The notes below the pieces were generated by a model. It did no database searches. It had not been told where the DNA came from and was given only the letters and a program-made list of their open reading frames with translations. Position numbers and translations under genes: made by a program. A stretch of DNA of 64,000 bases from Pandoraea iniqua (GTDB taxonomy: Bacteria; Pseudomonadota; Gammaproteobacteria; Burkholderiales; Burkholderiaceae), in contig NZ_CABPSF010000002.1 in NCBI RefSeq assembly GCF_902459685.1, positions 248,001-312,000 on the forward strand, given 5' to 3'. This document shows, piece by piece, positions 1 through 9,229 of this stretch. Each line of letters starts with the position of its first letter. Positions within the stretch are counted from its first letter, which is position 1.

Positions 1-1220
1 AGGTTATCAAGCTCGACCGCAAGCGCAACAACGTTGTGCTGTCGCGCCGTGCTGTGATCGAAGCCACCCAAGGTGAAGAGCGCGCCAAGCTGCTCGAAAC
101 CCTGAAGGAAGGCGCGATCGTCAAGGGCGTGGTCAAGAACATCACCGACTACGGCGCATTCGTGGACCTCGGCGGTATCGACGGCCTGCTGCACATCACC
201 GACATCGCATGGCGTCGTGTGCGTCACCCGAGCGAAGTTCTGTCGGTTGGCCAAGAAGTCACCGCCAAGATCCTCAAGTTCGATCAAGAGAAGGGCCGTG
301 TCTCGCTGGGCGTTAAGCAACTCGGCGAAGATCCGTGGGAAGGCATTGCTCGCCGTTACCCGCAAGGCACCCGCCTGTTCGGTAAGGTCACCAACATCAC
401 TGACTACGGCGCATTCGTCGAAGTCGAATCGGGCATCGAAGGCCTGGTTCACGTGTCGGAAATGGACTGGACCAACAAGAACGTTGCACCGACCAAGGTT
501 GTCCAGTTGGGCGACGAAGTCGAAGTCATGGTTCTTGAGATCGACGAAGACCGTCGTCGTATCAGCCTCGGCATGAAGCAATGCAAGCCGAACCCGTGGG
601 ATGATTTCTCGCGCAACTTCAAGAAGGGCGACAAGATCAAGGGCGGCATCAAGTCGATCACCGACTTTGGCGTGTTCATTGGTCTGCCTGGCGGCATCGA
701 CGGCCTGGTCCACCTTTCGGACCTGTCGTGGAGCGAAACCGGCGAAGACGCCGTCCGCAAGTACAAGAAGGGCGACGAAGTCGAAGCCGTGGTTCTGGGT
801 ATCGACGTCGAGAAGGAACGCATCTCGCTGGGTATCAAGCAGCTCGAAGGCGATCCGTTCAACACGTTTGTTGCGATCAACGACAAGGGCTCGATCGTCA
901 ACGGTACGGTCAAGTCGGTTGATCCGAAGGGTGCTGTCGTGTCGCTGGGTGAGGACGTCGAAGGCTACCTGCGTGCTTCGGAAATCTCGCAAGATCGCGT
1001 GGAAGATGCCCGCAACGTGCTCAAGGATGGTGACGCCGTCAACGTGATGATCGTCAACATCGACCGCAAGTCGCGCAACATCAACCTGTCGATCAAGGCC
1101 AAGGATTCGGCTGAGCAACAGGAAGCGATGAGCAAGTTGTCGTCGGACAGCTCGGCAGCGAGCGGCACCACCAACCTCGGTGCGCTGCTCAAGGCCAAGC
1201 TGGACAGCCAGAATCAGTAA
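1..1220 (+). CDS. rpsA: 30S ribosomal protein S1, 5' end missing
   Basis: This is the C-terminal part of ribosomal protein S1, which binds mRNA on the 30S subunit and helps initiation on structured or weak-SD messages. The reading frame is already open at base 3, so the gene starts before the window. Four S1 (OB-fold) repeats are visible, each with an ITDYGAF/ITDFGVF-type core and a GLLHITD/GLVHVSE-type end, at about 110-310, 365-570, 620-840 and 890-1090; the last is the most divergent. A full S1 of this class has six repeats, so the first two lie upstream. The protein ends in a polar tail. ihfB follows after 12 bases, the usual proteobacterial order. Confidence 0.97.
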   Translation, partial: VIKLDRKRNNVVLSRRAVIEATQGEERAKLLETLKEGAIVKGVVKNITDYGAFVDLGGIDGLLHITDIAWRRVRHPSEVLSVGQEVTAKILKFDQEKGRVSLGVKQLGEDPWEGIARRYPQGTRLFGKVTNITDYGAFVEVESGIEGLVHVSEMDWTNKNVAPTKVVQLGDEVEVMVLEIDEDRRRISLGMKQCKPNPWDDFSRNFKKGDKIKGGIKSITDFGVFIGLPGGIDGLVHLSDLSWSETGEDAVRKYKKGDEVEAVVLGIDVEKERISLGIKQLEGDPFNTFVAINDKGSIVNGTVKSVDPKGAVVSLGEDVEGYLRASEISQDRVEDARNVLKDGDAVNVMIVNIDRKSRNINLSIKAKDSAEQQEAMSKLSSDSSAASGTTNLGALLKAKLDSQNQ

Positions 1221-1232
1221 GGTCCAAGGCCT

Positions 1233-1526
1233 ATGACCAAGTCTGAATTGGTCAACCAGTTGGCGGCGCGGTTTCCCCAGTTGGTGCTCAAGGATGCCGA
1301 TTTCGCGGTGAAGACGATTCTCGACGCGATGGCTGACGCGCTTGCGCGCGGCCACCGTATCGAGATCCGCGGATTTGGTAGTTTTGGGCTCAACCGTCGG
1401 CCACCGCGCGTCGGCCGCAACCCCAAGTCGGGTGAGAAAGTGATGGTGCCGGAGAAATTCGTGCCTCACTTCAAGCCCGGCAAGGAGCTGCGAGAGCGGG
1501 TTGATCACAAGGCGTCGGACCAATAA
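1233..1526 (+). CDS. ihfB: Integration host factor subunit beta
   Basis: This 97-residue HU/IHF-family protein pairs with IHF-alpha to bend DNA sharply at specific sites. The family signature [15 protein letters not shown] is at residues 56-70, including the proline (Pro64) that intercalates between base pairs, followed by the typical [14 protein letters not shown]. That end matches IHF-beta better than HU. Length is normal. It follows rpsA by 12 bases and is closed by a strong intrinsic terminator, so the two are probably co-transcribed, with a possible internal ihfB promoter. Confidence 0.97.
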   Translation: MTKSELVNQLAARFPQLVLKDADFAVKTILDAMADALARGHRIEIRGFGSFGLNRRPPRVGRNPKSGEKVMVPEKFVPHFKPGKELRERVDHKASDQ

Positions 1527-1548
1527 GGCCCTTTGGGATCTACTACGC

Positions 1549-1578
1549 AAAAAAAGCGCCTCAGGGCGCTTTTTTTGT
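1549..1578 (+). terminator. Intrinsic terminator after rpsA-ihfB
   Basis: The stem GCGCC/GGCGC with loop TCAG is flanked by an A-run before it and a seven-T run after it. It lies 25 bases after the ihfB stop and could work in both directions. Confidence 0.9.
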
Positions 1579-1761
1579 TTCCGGGAGCGCAGATGCACAC
1601 AATTCCCGGAAATGTGAAGCGCGTTGCATGAACGCCGCCTCTCAGGGCACATCCGGTACAATACGCGCACGTGCCGGCCCGCGCGTGGGCAGTCTCAATG
1701 GACCCTGCGGGCCGAGCAAGTTGCAAAACATACGGCAATCCTGCCGCAGGAGCCTTTCGGC

Positions 1762-2055
1762 ATGAAGCTGATTGTTTGGATCGTTCGTCTCATCGTCTTC
1801 GTGGTGTTGCTGTGTCTCGCACTCGCCAACACGGGCGAAGTCACGTTGAACCTGTTCCTGGGCCATACGTGGACGGCACCGCTCATCATGATCGGTCTGG
1901 CGTTCTTCGTGGTCGGTGGCGTCATCGGAGTGCTGGCAACGTTGCCGAGCCTGATGCGTCAGCGGCTTGAGCTGCGTCGCACCCGCCGGGATCTGGCGCG
2001 GGCGCAGCGCGACCCCGAGGCGAGCGACCAGCCGCCGATGCTGCCGCCGGTCTGA
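1762..2055 (+). CDS. lapA: LapA-family inner-membrane protein (DUF1049)
   Basis: This 97-residue membrane protein has two hydrophobic segments, about residues 4-21 and 40-62. The motif LANTGEVTLNLF lies between them and a basic tail (RQRLELRRTRRDLARA) follows. That is the LapA/YciS pattern: a small partner of LapB in control of lipopolysaccharide synthesis at the inner membrane. ATG at 1762 gives the normal family length; an earlier in-frame start would add an unrelated leader. lapB follows after 67 bases. A TACAAT hexamer at 1657-1662 is a possible -10 for lapA-lapB. Confidence 0.9.
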   Translation: MKLIVWIVRLIVFVVLLCLALANTGEVTLNLFLGHTWTAPLIMIGLAFFVVGGVIGVLATLPSLMRQRLELRRTRRDLARAQRDPEASDQPPMLPPV

Positions 2056-2122
2056 ACCGGCAGGCGCGCAAGCTGGCGACCTTCGCCATCCTCATCGACT
2101 GTTTCAAAGACAACACGCATCC

Positions 2123-3298
2123 ATGGAATTCGAGGTCTGGTGGCTACTGGCCATCCCGGTGATTTTCGGCTGCGGCTGGGTCGCTGCGCGGCTGGATTTG
2201 CGCAGCCTGCTCTCCGAGAGCCGCAACCTGCCGGCATCCTATTTTCGCGGGCTGAACTTCCTGCTCAACGAGCAGCCGGACAAGGCGATCGATGCCTTCA
2301 TCGAAGTCGCGAAGCTCGACCCCGAGACCACCGAACTGCACTTCGCACTCGGCAGCCTATTTCGCCGCCGCGGCGAGACCGAGCGCGCCATTCGCGTGCA
2401 TCAGAACCTGCTTTCGCGCGATGATCTGCCGAAAACCGATCAGGAGCACGCGCTCTACGAGCTCGGTCACGACTTCTTGAAGGCAGGGCTGCTCGATCGC
2501 GCCGAAGAAGCCTTCGGTCGACTGCAAACGGGCAACTACGCCAAGGCGGCGCAGCACGCCAAACTCACGATCTATCAGATCGAGAAAGAATGGCGCAAGG
2601 CGCTCACCGAAGCCGAGACGCTCAGCGATCTCGACCCGGCCGTGTCGTACCGCAAGGAAATTGCACAGTTTCATTGCGAACTGGCGCAGGAAGCGCTGCA
2701 ACGCAAGGATGCCGAAGCCGTCGCGCGCGAGTTGGACGCGGCGCTCGACGTCAACCCGGCCAATGTGCGCGCGCCGCTCTTGCGTGGCGACATGCTGCTG
2801 GCGGCCGGCGACGCCGAAGGCGCGCTGCGCGTGTTGCGCACGATCGAAGAGCAGAACCCCGTCTATCTGGGGCTGGCTGCCAAGCGGCTGATGCGTGCCT
2901 ATGAAGCGCTGGGCCGTGCGCCGGAAGGGCTGGCCTTGCTGCATGACGCGTTGATGCGAAATCCGTCTGACGACTTGCTTGAGATCGTCTATGAAAAGAC
3001 GTTGTCGCTGAATGGTCCCGAGGCCGCGCTGAAGGCGATGCGCGAGCAGATGCAACGGGCGCCGAGCGCGCCGGGAATGGCGCGGTTGCTCGAAGCACAC
3101 GCCGCGACGGCCCATGGAGACACGCAGACCGACCTGCAACTGATGGGCAAGCTCATCACGCAACGCACGAAGTCGCTGCCCCGCTATGTCTGCGACCAGT
3201 GCGGCTTCCGTGCCCGACTCTTTTACTGGCAATGCCCCGGCTGTAATGGCTGGGAGACTTATACGCCGCGACGTGCCGACGTGCCGGCGGCCTCCTAA
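2123..3298 (+). CDS. lapB: Lipopolysaccharide assembly protein B
   Basis: LapB (YciM) is an inner-membrane-anchored TPR protein that in E. coli presents LpxC to the FtsH protease and so sets lipid A output. The 391-residue product has an N-terminal membrane anchor (about 3-20), a run of TPR helices (about 35-345) and a C-terminal rubredoxin-like metal knuckle with Cys357, Cys360, Cys371 and Cys374 (CDQCGF and CPGC). Length and layout match the family. The ATG at 2123 starts directly before the anchor. Downstream ugd, hldA and hldD also serve LPS, which fits a shared operon. Confidence 0.95.
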   Translation: MEFEVWWLLAIPVIFGCGWVAARLDLRSLLSESRNLPASYFRGLNFLLNEQPDKAIDAFIEVAKLDPETTELHFALGSLFRRRGETERAIRVHQNLLSRDDLPKTDQEHALYELGHDFLKAGLLDRAEEAFGRLQTGNYAKAAQHAKLTIYQIEKEWRKALTEAETLSDLDPAVSYRKEIAQFHCELAQEALQRKDAEAVARELDAALDVNPANVRAPLLRGDMLLAAGDAEGALRVLRTIEEQNPVYLGLAAKRLMRAYEALGRAPEGLALLHDALMRNPSDDLLEIVYEKTLSLNGPEAALKAMREQMQRAPSAPGMARLLEAHAATAHGDTQTDLQLMGKLITQRTKSLPRYVCDQCGFRARLFYWQCPGCNGWETYTPRRADVPAAS

Positions 3299-3319
3299 TT
3301 TTTTAAAGTTCGCGCAATC

Positions 3320-4693
3320 ATGAAAGTCACCATCATCGGCTCCGGTTACGTCGGCCTCGTTACGGGCGCGTGTCTGGCAGACGTCGGCAACGACGTGTTC
3401 TGCCTTGACGTCGATCCGCGCAAGATCGAGATTCTGAACAACGGCGGCGTGCCGATTCACGAGCCGGGTCTCCAAGAGATCATCGCGCGCAATCGTGAAG
3501 CGGGCCGCCTGCATTTTTCGACGGATATCGAAGCGTCGGTCGCGCACGGCGACGTGCAGTTCATCGCCGTGGGCACCCCGCCCGACGAAGACGGCTCCGC
3601 CGACTTGCAATACGTGGTCGCCGCCGCCCGCAACATCGGCCGTTACGCCAAGGACTTCAAGGTCATCGTCGACAAGTCGACGGTACCGGTCGGCACGGCC
3701 GACAAGGTGCGCGCCGCCGTGAGCGACGAGCTCGCCAAGCGCGGTGAAGCCGTGTCGTTCTCGGTCGTCTCGAACCCCGAATTCCTGAAGGAAGGCGCGG
3801 CCGTGGACGACTTCATGCGCCCCGACCGGATCGTGATCGGCGTGGACGACGATGCCGACGGCCAGCAGGCGCGCGCCATGATGAAGCGTCTGTACTCGCC
3901 GTTCAACCGCAACCACGAGCGCACGCTGTATATGGACGTTCGCTCGGCGGAGTTCACGAAATACGCGGCCAACGCGATGCTCGCGACGCGTATCTCGTTC
4001 ATGAACGAGCTGGCCAATCTGGCCGACCGCGTGGGCGCCGACATCGAAAACGTGCGTCAGGGCATCGGCTCGGACCCGCGCATCGGCTATCACTTCCTCT
4101 ACGCTGGCTGCGGGTACGGCGGTTCCTGCTTCCCGAAGGATGTGCAGGCACTCGTGCGTACGGCCGACGACTACGGTCTGCCGCTGCGGATTCTCGATGC
4201 GGTGGAAGCCGTCAACGAAACGCAGAAGACCGTACTGATCGGCAAGATCGTGAAGCGTCTGGGCGAAGATCTCTCGGACAAGACGTTCGCACTCTGGGGC
4301 CTTGCCTTCAAGCCGAACACCGACGACATGCGCGAGGCCCCGAGCCGTCGCGTGATCGCCGAGTTGGTCGCGCGTGGTGCGCGCGTGCGCGTCTACGATC
4401 CGGTGGCGCTTGAAGAAGCACGCCGCGTGATCGCGCTCGACTTCGCGGACGATCCGACCGCCCACGCACGCATCGAATTCTGCACCTCGCAGAACGATGC
4501 GCTCACCGGCGCCGATGCGCTCGTGATCGTCACCGAATGGAAGGCCTTCCGCAGCCCCGACTTCGCCCGCGTGAAGGCGTCGCTGTCGATGCCGCTGATT
4601 TTCGACGGTCGTAATCTTTACGATCCGGAAGCGATGCGCGAGCTGGGGGTGGAGTACCACGCCATCGGCCGCGGCTTGCACGTGCCCGCCTGA
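3320..4693 (+). CDS. ugd: UDP-glucose 6-dehydrogenase
   Basis: The enzyme oxidises UDP-glucose to UDP-glucuronate with two NAD+. UDP-glucuronate feeds polysaccharides and, in related bacteria, the L-Ara4N lipid A decoration linked to polymyxin resistance. The 457-residue protein begins with the NAD-binding GSGYVG motif at 7-12. The catalytic cysteine is Cys270 in GGSCFPKD, and the C-terminal UDP-binding domain includes [15 protein letters not shown]. It starts 21 bases after lapB and ends 17 bases before hldA. Its place among heptose genes supports an envelope role; which sugar pathway uses the product cannot be read from this window. Confidence 0.96.
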   Translation: MKVTIIGSGYVGLVTGACLADVGNDVFCLDVDPRKIEILNNGGVPIHEPGLQEIIARNREAGRLHFSTDIEASVAHGDVQFIAVGTPPDEDGSADLQYVVAAARNIGRYAKDFKVIVDKSTVPVGTADKVRAAVSDELAKRGEAVSFSVVSNPEFLKEGAAVDDFMRPDRIVIGVDDDADGQQARAMMKRLYSPFNRNHERTLYMDVRSAEFTKYAANAMLATRISFMNELANLADRVGADIENVRQGIGSDPRIGYHFLYAGCGYGGSCFPKDVQALVRTADDYGLPLRILDAVEAVNETQKTVLIGKIVKRLGEDLSDKTFALWGLAFKPNTDDMREAPSRRVIAELVARGARVRVYDPVALEEARRVIALDFADDPTAHARIEFCTSQNDALTGADALVIVTEWKAFRSPDFARVKASLSMPLIFDGRNLYDPEAMRELGVEYHAIGRGLHVPA

Positions 4694-4710
4694 GTTTCGA
4701 GGAGCGACGG

Positions 4711-5694
4711 ATGACATCGACGGCAACTTCGCTCACTCGCACGGTGCAGGCACCGGGCGTGCCCACCGTTTCCCGCGAGGCCTTCGCGCGCGCGCGCGTG
4801 CTGATCGTCGGCGACGTGATGCTCGATCGCTATTGGTTTGGCGACGTCAATCGCATTTCCCCGGAGGCGCCGGTGCCGGTCGTGCACGTCAAGCGCAACG
4901 AGGAGCGACTGGGCGGCGCCGCCAACGTGGCGCTCAACGCGACGTCGCTCGGCGCGCATGCCGGGCTGCTCTGCGTGCTGGGGCAGGACGAACCGGGCAA
5001 CCGCGTCACCGACATGCTCGAAGCGAGCGGCGTGACGTCGTATGTCACGCGTGACGCGGACCTCGCCACCACGATCAAACTGCGCATCGTCTCGCGTCAG
5101 CAGCAACTGCTGCGTATCGATTTCGAGAACTTGCCCGCCCGTGAAGTGCTGCTGGCTGTGCTCGATCAGTACCGCCAATTGGTGAACGACTACGACGTGG
5201 TGCTGCTCTCCGATTACGCCAAGGGCGGTCTGACCCACGTGCAGCCGATGATCGAAGCGGCGCGTACGGCCGGCAAGGCCGTGCTCGTCGATCCGAAGGG
5301 CAGCGATTACGAGCGCTATCGCGGCGCGACGATCCTCACCCCGAACCGCGCGGAGTTGCAGCAGGTCGTGGGCGAATGGCGCTCGGAAGACGACTTGACG
5401 CAACGCGCGCAGAATTTACGCGAATCGCTGGACCTCGAGGCGCTGCTGCTGACGCGCTCGGAAGAAGGCATGACCCTGTTCACCGAGACCGGGGCGCTGC
5501 ACGTGCCGGCGCAGGCACGCGAAGTGTATGATGTCTCGGGCGCGGGCGACACCGTGATCGCGACGCTCGCAGCGTCACTTTCCGCCGGTTTGCCGCTGCC
5601 GCAAGCGGTGGTGCTGGCGAATCGTGCCGGCAGTATCGTGGTCGGCAAGCTGGGCACGGCGAGCGTGGACTACACCGAACTTTTCCCGAACTGA
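4711..5694 (+). CDS. hldA: D-glycero-beta-D-manno-heptose-7-phosphate kinase
   Basis: This PfkB-family sugar kinase phosphorylates D-glycero-D-manno-heptose 7-phosphate at C1, an early step to ADP-heptose for the LPS inner core. The 327-residue protein shows the sugar-site glycine motif GGAANVAL near residue 68 and the catalytic GAGD motif with Asp280. It ends there, lacking the nucleotidyltransferase domain of the fused HldE of enterics, so a separate hldC is expected elsewhere on the chromosome. The stop codon at 5692-5694 is one base before the hldD start, so the two are translationally close. Confidence 0.94.
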   Translation: MTSTATSLTRTVQAPGVPTVSREAFARARVLIVGDVMLDRYWFGDVNRISPEAPVPVVHVKRNEERLGGAANVALNATSLGAHAGLLCVLGQDEPGNRVTDMLEASGVTSYVTRDADLATTIKLRIVSRQQQLLRIDFENLPAREVLLAVLDQYRQLVNDYDVVLLSDYAKGGLTHVQPMIEAARTAGKAVLVDPKGSDYERYRGATILTPNRAELQQVVGEWRSEDDLTQRAQNLRESLDLEALLLTRSEEGMTLFTETGALHVPAQAREVYDVSGAGDTVIATLAASLSAGLPLPQAVVLANRAGSIVVGKLGTASVDYTELFPN

Positions 5695-5695
5695 C

Positions 5696-6700
5696 ATGAC
5701 CATCATCGTGACCGGCGCCGCAGGTTTCATCGGCGCCAACCTTGTCAAAGCCCTCAATGAGCGTGGCGAAACCGACATTGTGGCGGTCGACAATCTCACC
5801 CGCGCCGACAAGTTTCACAATCTGGTGGATTGCGAGATCAGCGACTACCTCGACAAGACCGATTTCGTCGCGCGTTTCCAGCGCCGTGAATTCGGTCGTG
5901 TGCGCGCGATTTTCCATGAAGGCGCTTGCTCCGACACGATGGAGACCGACGGCCGCTACATGATGGAGAACAACTTCCGCTATACGCGGGCGCTGTTCGA
6001 CGCATCGCTGGCACAGGCTGTGCCGTTTCTCTACGCTTCGTCGGCGGCGACTTACGGCGCGTCCGAGACGTTCGTCGAGACGCGCGAATACGAGAAGCCG
6101 CTGAACGTCTACGGCTACTCGAAGTTTCTGTTCGACCAGATTGTGCGCCGCGCCATGCGTGACGCCGGCGGCAAGCTGCCGAGTCAGGTGGCAGGGTTCC
6201 GCTACTTCAACGTGTACGGTGCCCGCGAAGCGCACAAGGGCCGCATGGCATCGGTGGCGTTCCACAACTTCAACGAATACCGCGCCAATGGCCGTGTGAA
6301 GCTGTTCGGCGAGTACGACGGCTACGCAGCGGGTACGCAAAGCCGCGACTTCGTATCGGTGGAAGACGTGGTCAAGGTGAACCTGCACTTCTTCGATCAC
6401 CCGGAGCGTAGCGGCATCTTCAATCTGGGCACGGGCCGTGCGCAACCGTTCAACGACATCGCCGTGGCGGTCATCAACACGTTGCGCGAAGAAAAGGGCG
6501 AAGCCCCGCTGGGGCTCGACGAACTGGTGCGTCAGGGGCTGATCGAGTACATCGACTTCCCGGACGCGCTGCGCGGCAAATATCAGAGCTTTACGCAGGC
6601 GAATATCGACCATCTGCGTCAGGCAGGCGGTTACACGCAGCCGTTCTATACGGTGGGCGAGGGTGTCTCGCGCTACGTACGCTGGTTGCTGGCGCGATGA
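5696..6700 (+). CDS. hldD: ADP-L-glycero-D-manno-heptose 6-epimerase
   Basis: This short-chain dehydrogenase-type epimerase makes ADP-L-glycero-D-manno-heptose, the donor for inner-core heptoses. The 334-residue protein has the Rossmann motif GAAGFIG at 7-13 and the catalytic YGYSK at 139-143, with the HldD-type [15 protein letters not shown] stretch following. The ATG at 5696 puts the Rossmann strand at the true N-terminus; upstream in-frame codons overlap hldA and are not part of the family. A terminator follows, so it is the last gene of the lapA-hldD run. Confidence 0.96.
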   Translation: MTIIVTGAAGFIGANLVKALNERGETDIVAVDNLTRADKFHNLVDCEISDYLDKTDFVARFQRREFGRVRAIFHEGACSDTMETDGRYMMENNFRYTRALFDASLAQAVPFLYASSAATYGASETFVETREYEKPLNVYGYSKFLFDQIVRRAMRDAGGKLPSQVAGFRYFNVYGAREAHKGRMASVAFHNFNEYRANGRVKLFGEYDGYAAGTQSRDFVSVEDVVKVNLHFFDHPERSGIFNLGTGRAQPFNDIAVAVINTLREEKGEAPLGLDELVRQGLIEYIDFPDALRGKYQSFTQANIDHLRQAGGYTQPFYTVGEGVSRYVRWLLAR

Positions 6701-6730
6701 GCGGCGCCGCGAAACGATTCGGTTGAACGA

Positions 6731-6762
6731 CGGGGAACCCAGTGGGTTCCCCGTTTTGTTTT
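6731..6762 (+). terminator. Intrinsic terminator after hldD
   Basis: A perfect 10-bp stem (CGGGGAACCC/GGGTTCCCCG) with loop AGT is followed by a T-rich run. It lies 30 bases past the hldD stop. Confidence 0.9.
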
Positions 6763-7121
6763 GTGCGGCCGGCCGACGCCAGATGTCATCCGGAAGCGCT
6801 CGGGCGTGTTAACCTCGTTATACGTATCATTTTCCGGCGTGCGCGCGGGTAAGGGCACATCAGGCGGAGAGTGGACGGGTTCTGACTACGCAAGGGTGGA
6901 GAAAGGCGCGTAGGGCTGCCTGACCGAAACACCGGAACACCGAAACACGGGAACGGGACCACGGGAACGGGCAGCAAAGGGAGGAGGTGGCCGGGAGGAC
7001 GTCACGATCCGCTCGCCATCGCCGGTCTGGTTCGTCGGACCACGCCGTTTTTCCCAACGTCGCGCATGGCGCCGGACGTTGGACGCGGCAAGTCGCCGAC
7101 TGTCTCAAAAAGGATTGCACC
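6763..7121. other. Noncoding interval hldD to comEA-like gene
   Basis: No convincing gene is seen; short open frames lack ribosome sites and family features. The stretch holds an AT-rich patch around 6808-6835, a short tandem repeat at 6923-6971, and an inverted repeat CAACGTC/GACGTTG around 7057-7083 just upstream of the comEA-like gene. A promoter for that gene is expected here but none stands out. Confidence 0.6.
6923..6971. repeat. Short tandem repeats (8-bp, then 14-bp period)
   Basis: Three near-identical 8-bp units (ACCGAAAC, ACCGGAAC, ACCGAAAC) are followed by two copies of ACGGGAACGGG separated by ACC. The tract is noncoding and of a type prone to slippage. Confidence 0.8.
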
Positions 7122-7967
7122 ATGCTCCGCAAGCTCTTGCTGGCAGTTGTTACCTTTTTTGCCCTGTGCGGCCTGGCCATGGCCGCCGTCGATATCAACA
7201 CCGCCGATCAGGCGACACTCGAATCCCTCAAAGGCATCGGCCCGGTTAAGTCCAAGGCCATCATCGACGAGCGCAACGCGCACGGCCCCTATAAAGACGC
7301 CGCCGATGTCGCCAAGCGCGTCAAAGGGCTCGGCGCCAAGTCGGTCTCGACGCTGCAAACCGAAGGCATGACGATCAACGGACAGGGCGGCGGTGCGGCC
7401 CCGGCGGCGGCAACCAAGCCGGCGGCTGCGCCCGCGACCCCTGCGGCTCAGGCACCTGCCCCTGCCCCTGCTGCACCCACTGCGCCCGCCAAACCGGCGC
7501 CAGCCACCGCGCAGGCCCCCGCGGCTCCGGCCCCTGCCACCACCATGAAGCCTGCGCCGTCGACGACCATGCAACCGGTACCGGCCCCCGGCACCGCGAT
7601 GAAGTCCACGTCACCGGGACCGGCCATGACGGCGAACCCCGCCGCGACGGCTCCGGCAGCGGCAGCAACGGGCGCGGCCGCCGCCTCCGCGACCGACACG
7701 ACGGCCAAGACCAAGTCGTCGAAGTCGAAGAAGGCCAAGGACGCCGCCGCCGCACCGGCAGGGGCGTCTGCCGCGGGCGCTGCGGCACCCGCAGCCGACG
7801 CGACGAAGGCCACGAAGTCGAGCAAATCGAAGACCTCGAAGGCTTCCGCAGCAACCGCACCGTCAGCCGCGTCGGCACCGGGCGCAGCGACCGACGCTGC
7901 ACCGGCGAAACCCGCCAAGTCGAAGAAGTCCAAGGCACCGGCTGCGGCAAGCGCACCTAAGGCGTAA
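7122..7967 (+). CDS. ComEA-like helix-hairpin-helix protein with long Ala/Pro/Lys-rich tail
   Basis: The 281-residue product starts with a signal peptide (about 1-20, cleavage after AMA). A ComEA-type helix-hairpin-helix pair follows (about 22-80: VDINTADQATLESLKGIGP, then KRVKGLGAKSV). ComEA binds incoming DNA in the periplasm during natural transformation. The remaining ~195 residues are low complexity: an Ala/Pro section, then repeated basic blocks such as SSKSKKAK, KSSKSKTSK and KPAKSKKSK in Ala-rich linkers. Plain ComEA proteins of this class are about 100 residues, so the tail is a large extension. No other competence gene is nearby. ATG at 7122 begins the signal peptide; the frame is open further upstream but without secretion features. 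Confidence 0.85.
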   Translation: MLRKLLLAVVTFFALCGLAMAAVDINTADQATLESLKGIGPVKSKAIIDERNAHGPYKDAADVAKRVKGLGAKSVSTLQTEGMTINGQGGGAAPAAATKPAAAPATPAAQAPAPAPAAPTAPAKPAPATAQAPAAPAPATTMKPAPSTTMQPVPAPGTAMKSTSPGPAMTANPAATAPAAAATGAAAASATDTTAKTKSSKSKKAKDAAAAPAGASAAGAAAPAADATKATKSSKSKTSKASAATAPSAASAPGAATDAAPAKPAKSKKSKAPAAASAPKA

Positions 7968-8041
7968 GGGTGTAACGCAGTGATGCCGTGATCCCGCCCT
8001 TGTTCTCGCTAAACCGAGGGCAAGGGCAAGGCAGGAATACC

Positions 8042-8086
8042 GAAGGCCGATCCGGGCAATACCAAGCCCTGATCGGCCTTCTGCTT
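8042..8086 (+). terminator. Probable terminator after comEA-like gene
   Basis: The inverted repeat GAAGGCCGATC/GATCGGCCTTC (11 bp, 18-base loop) is followed by a short T-rich stretch, 74 bases past the stop. Confidence 0.7.
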
Positions 8087-8191
8087 TGCGTTTCGCGCTG
8101 CGCGCCCGATTTCCGCTAAACCCTTACCCTGAGCGCGGACATGGCCGGTGGATTAGAATGTTTCGATTCCCGACCGAAAAAGCTTAGCGCA

Positions 8192-9094
8192 ATGGCCTAT
8201 AAGACTATCGAAGACACCATCGGCAATACGCCGCTGGTGCAACTGGTGCGTTTGCCCGACGACGAAATCCGCCGCCGCAACAACGTAATTCTCGGCAAGC
8301 TCGAAGGCAACAATCCGGCCGGCTCGGTGAAGGACCGTCCGGCGCTCTCGATGATCAAGCGCGCTGAGCAGCGCGGGCGCATCAAACCGGGCGACACGCT
8401 GATCGAAGCCACCTCGGGCAATACGGGCATTGCGCTGGCCATGGCAGCCGCTATTCGCGGCTACAAGATGGTGCTGATCATGCCGGAAGACCTGTCGATC
8501 GAGCGTCGCCAGAGCATGGGCGCGTATGGTGCCGAGATCATCCTGACCCCGGTGAAGGGCGGTATGGAATACGCGCGCGACCTCGCCGAGCAGATGCAAC
8601 GCGATGGCCGGGGCACCATCCTCGACCAGTTCGCCAACCCGGACAACCCGCTCGCGCACTACGAAAGCACCGGCCCCGAAATCTGGCGTGATACCGAAGG
8701 CCGCATCACGCACTTCGTGTCGGCCATGGGCACCACGGGCACGATCATGGGCGTGTCGCAGTACCTGAAGGAACAGAACGACGCGGTGCAGATCATCGGT
8801 GCCGAGCCGGCGGAAGGTTCGCGTATTCCGGGCATTCGCAAATGGCCGGAAGCGTATCTGCCGAAGATTTTCGATCGCGCTCGCGTGGATCGCACGATTT
8901 CGGTGACGCAGGCGGAGTCCGAAATCATGGCGCGCCGTCTCGCCGCGGAAGAGGGCATTTTCTGCGGTATTTCGGCCGCGGGTGCTTGCCAGATCGCACT
9001 GAATCTGGCGCACGAAGTCGAGAATGCGACCATCGTGTTCGTGGTCTGCGATCGCGGCGATCGCTATCTGTCGACGGGTGTGTTCCCGGCGTGA
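8192..9094 (+). CDS. cysM: Cysteine synthase B (O-acetylserine sulfhydrylase)
   Basis: This PLP enzyme makes cysteine from O-acetyl-L-serine and sulfide; CysM-type enzymes also accept thiosulfate. The 300-residue protein has the PLP lysine Lys47 in GSVKDR, the substrate loop SGNTG, the phosphate-binding GTTGT and the C-terminal GIFCGISAAG. NPAGSVKDRP and EGSRIPGIRKWP favour CysM over CysK. ATG at 8192 is chosen because the family begins just before IEDTIGNTPL; an upstream in-frame ATG would add 17 unrelated residues. It is convergent with mltB. Confidence 0.95.
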   Translation: MAYKTIEDTIGNTPLVQLVRLPDDEIRRRNNVILGKLEGNNPAGSVKDRPALSMIKRAEQRGRIKPGDTLIEATSGNTGIALAMAAAIRGYKMVLIMPEDLSIERRQSMGAYGAEIILTPVKGGMEYARDLAEQMQRDGRGTILDQFANPDNPLAHYESTGPEIWRDTEGRITHFVSAMGTTGTIMGVSQYLKEQNDAVQIIGAEPAEGSRIPGIRKWPEAYLPKIFDRARVDRTISVTQAESEIMARRLAAEEGIFCGISAAGACQIALNLAHEVENATIVFVVCDRGDRYLSTGVFPA

Positions 9095-9147
9095 TGCTGC
9101 CATCGCGTGATCGCGTAATGACGTGAGCGCACGTATCCAGCGCGAGA

Positions 9148-9180
9148 ATAAAAAAACGGGACCTTGCGGTCCCGTTTTCA
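9148..9180. terminator. Bidirectional terminator between cysM and mltB
   Basis: The perfect stem ACGGGACC/GGTCCCGT with loop TTGC has an A-run on the left and T-run on the right. It can end the convergent cysM and mltB transcripts. Confidence 0.9.
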
Positions 9181-9229
9181 TTGGTGCTTGAAGCTGCCGT
9201 ACGACGCCACTATTTCGGCGAGTGTCCCA

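Noticed and set aside
2357-4726. Very long open frame (789 codons) on the reverse strand across lapB and ugd
   Set aside because: It crosses two clearly real genes in the opposite direction, its sequence is Arg/His/Val-rich without any family motif, and such antisense frames are common in high-GC DNA where stop codons are rare.
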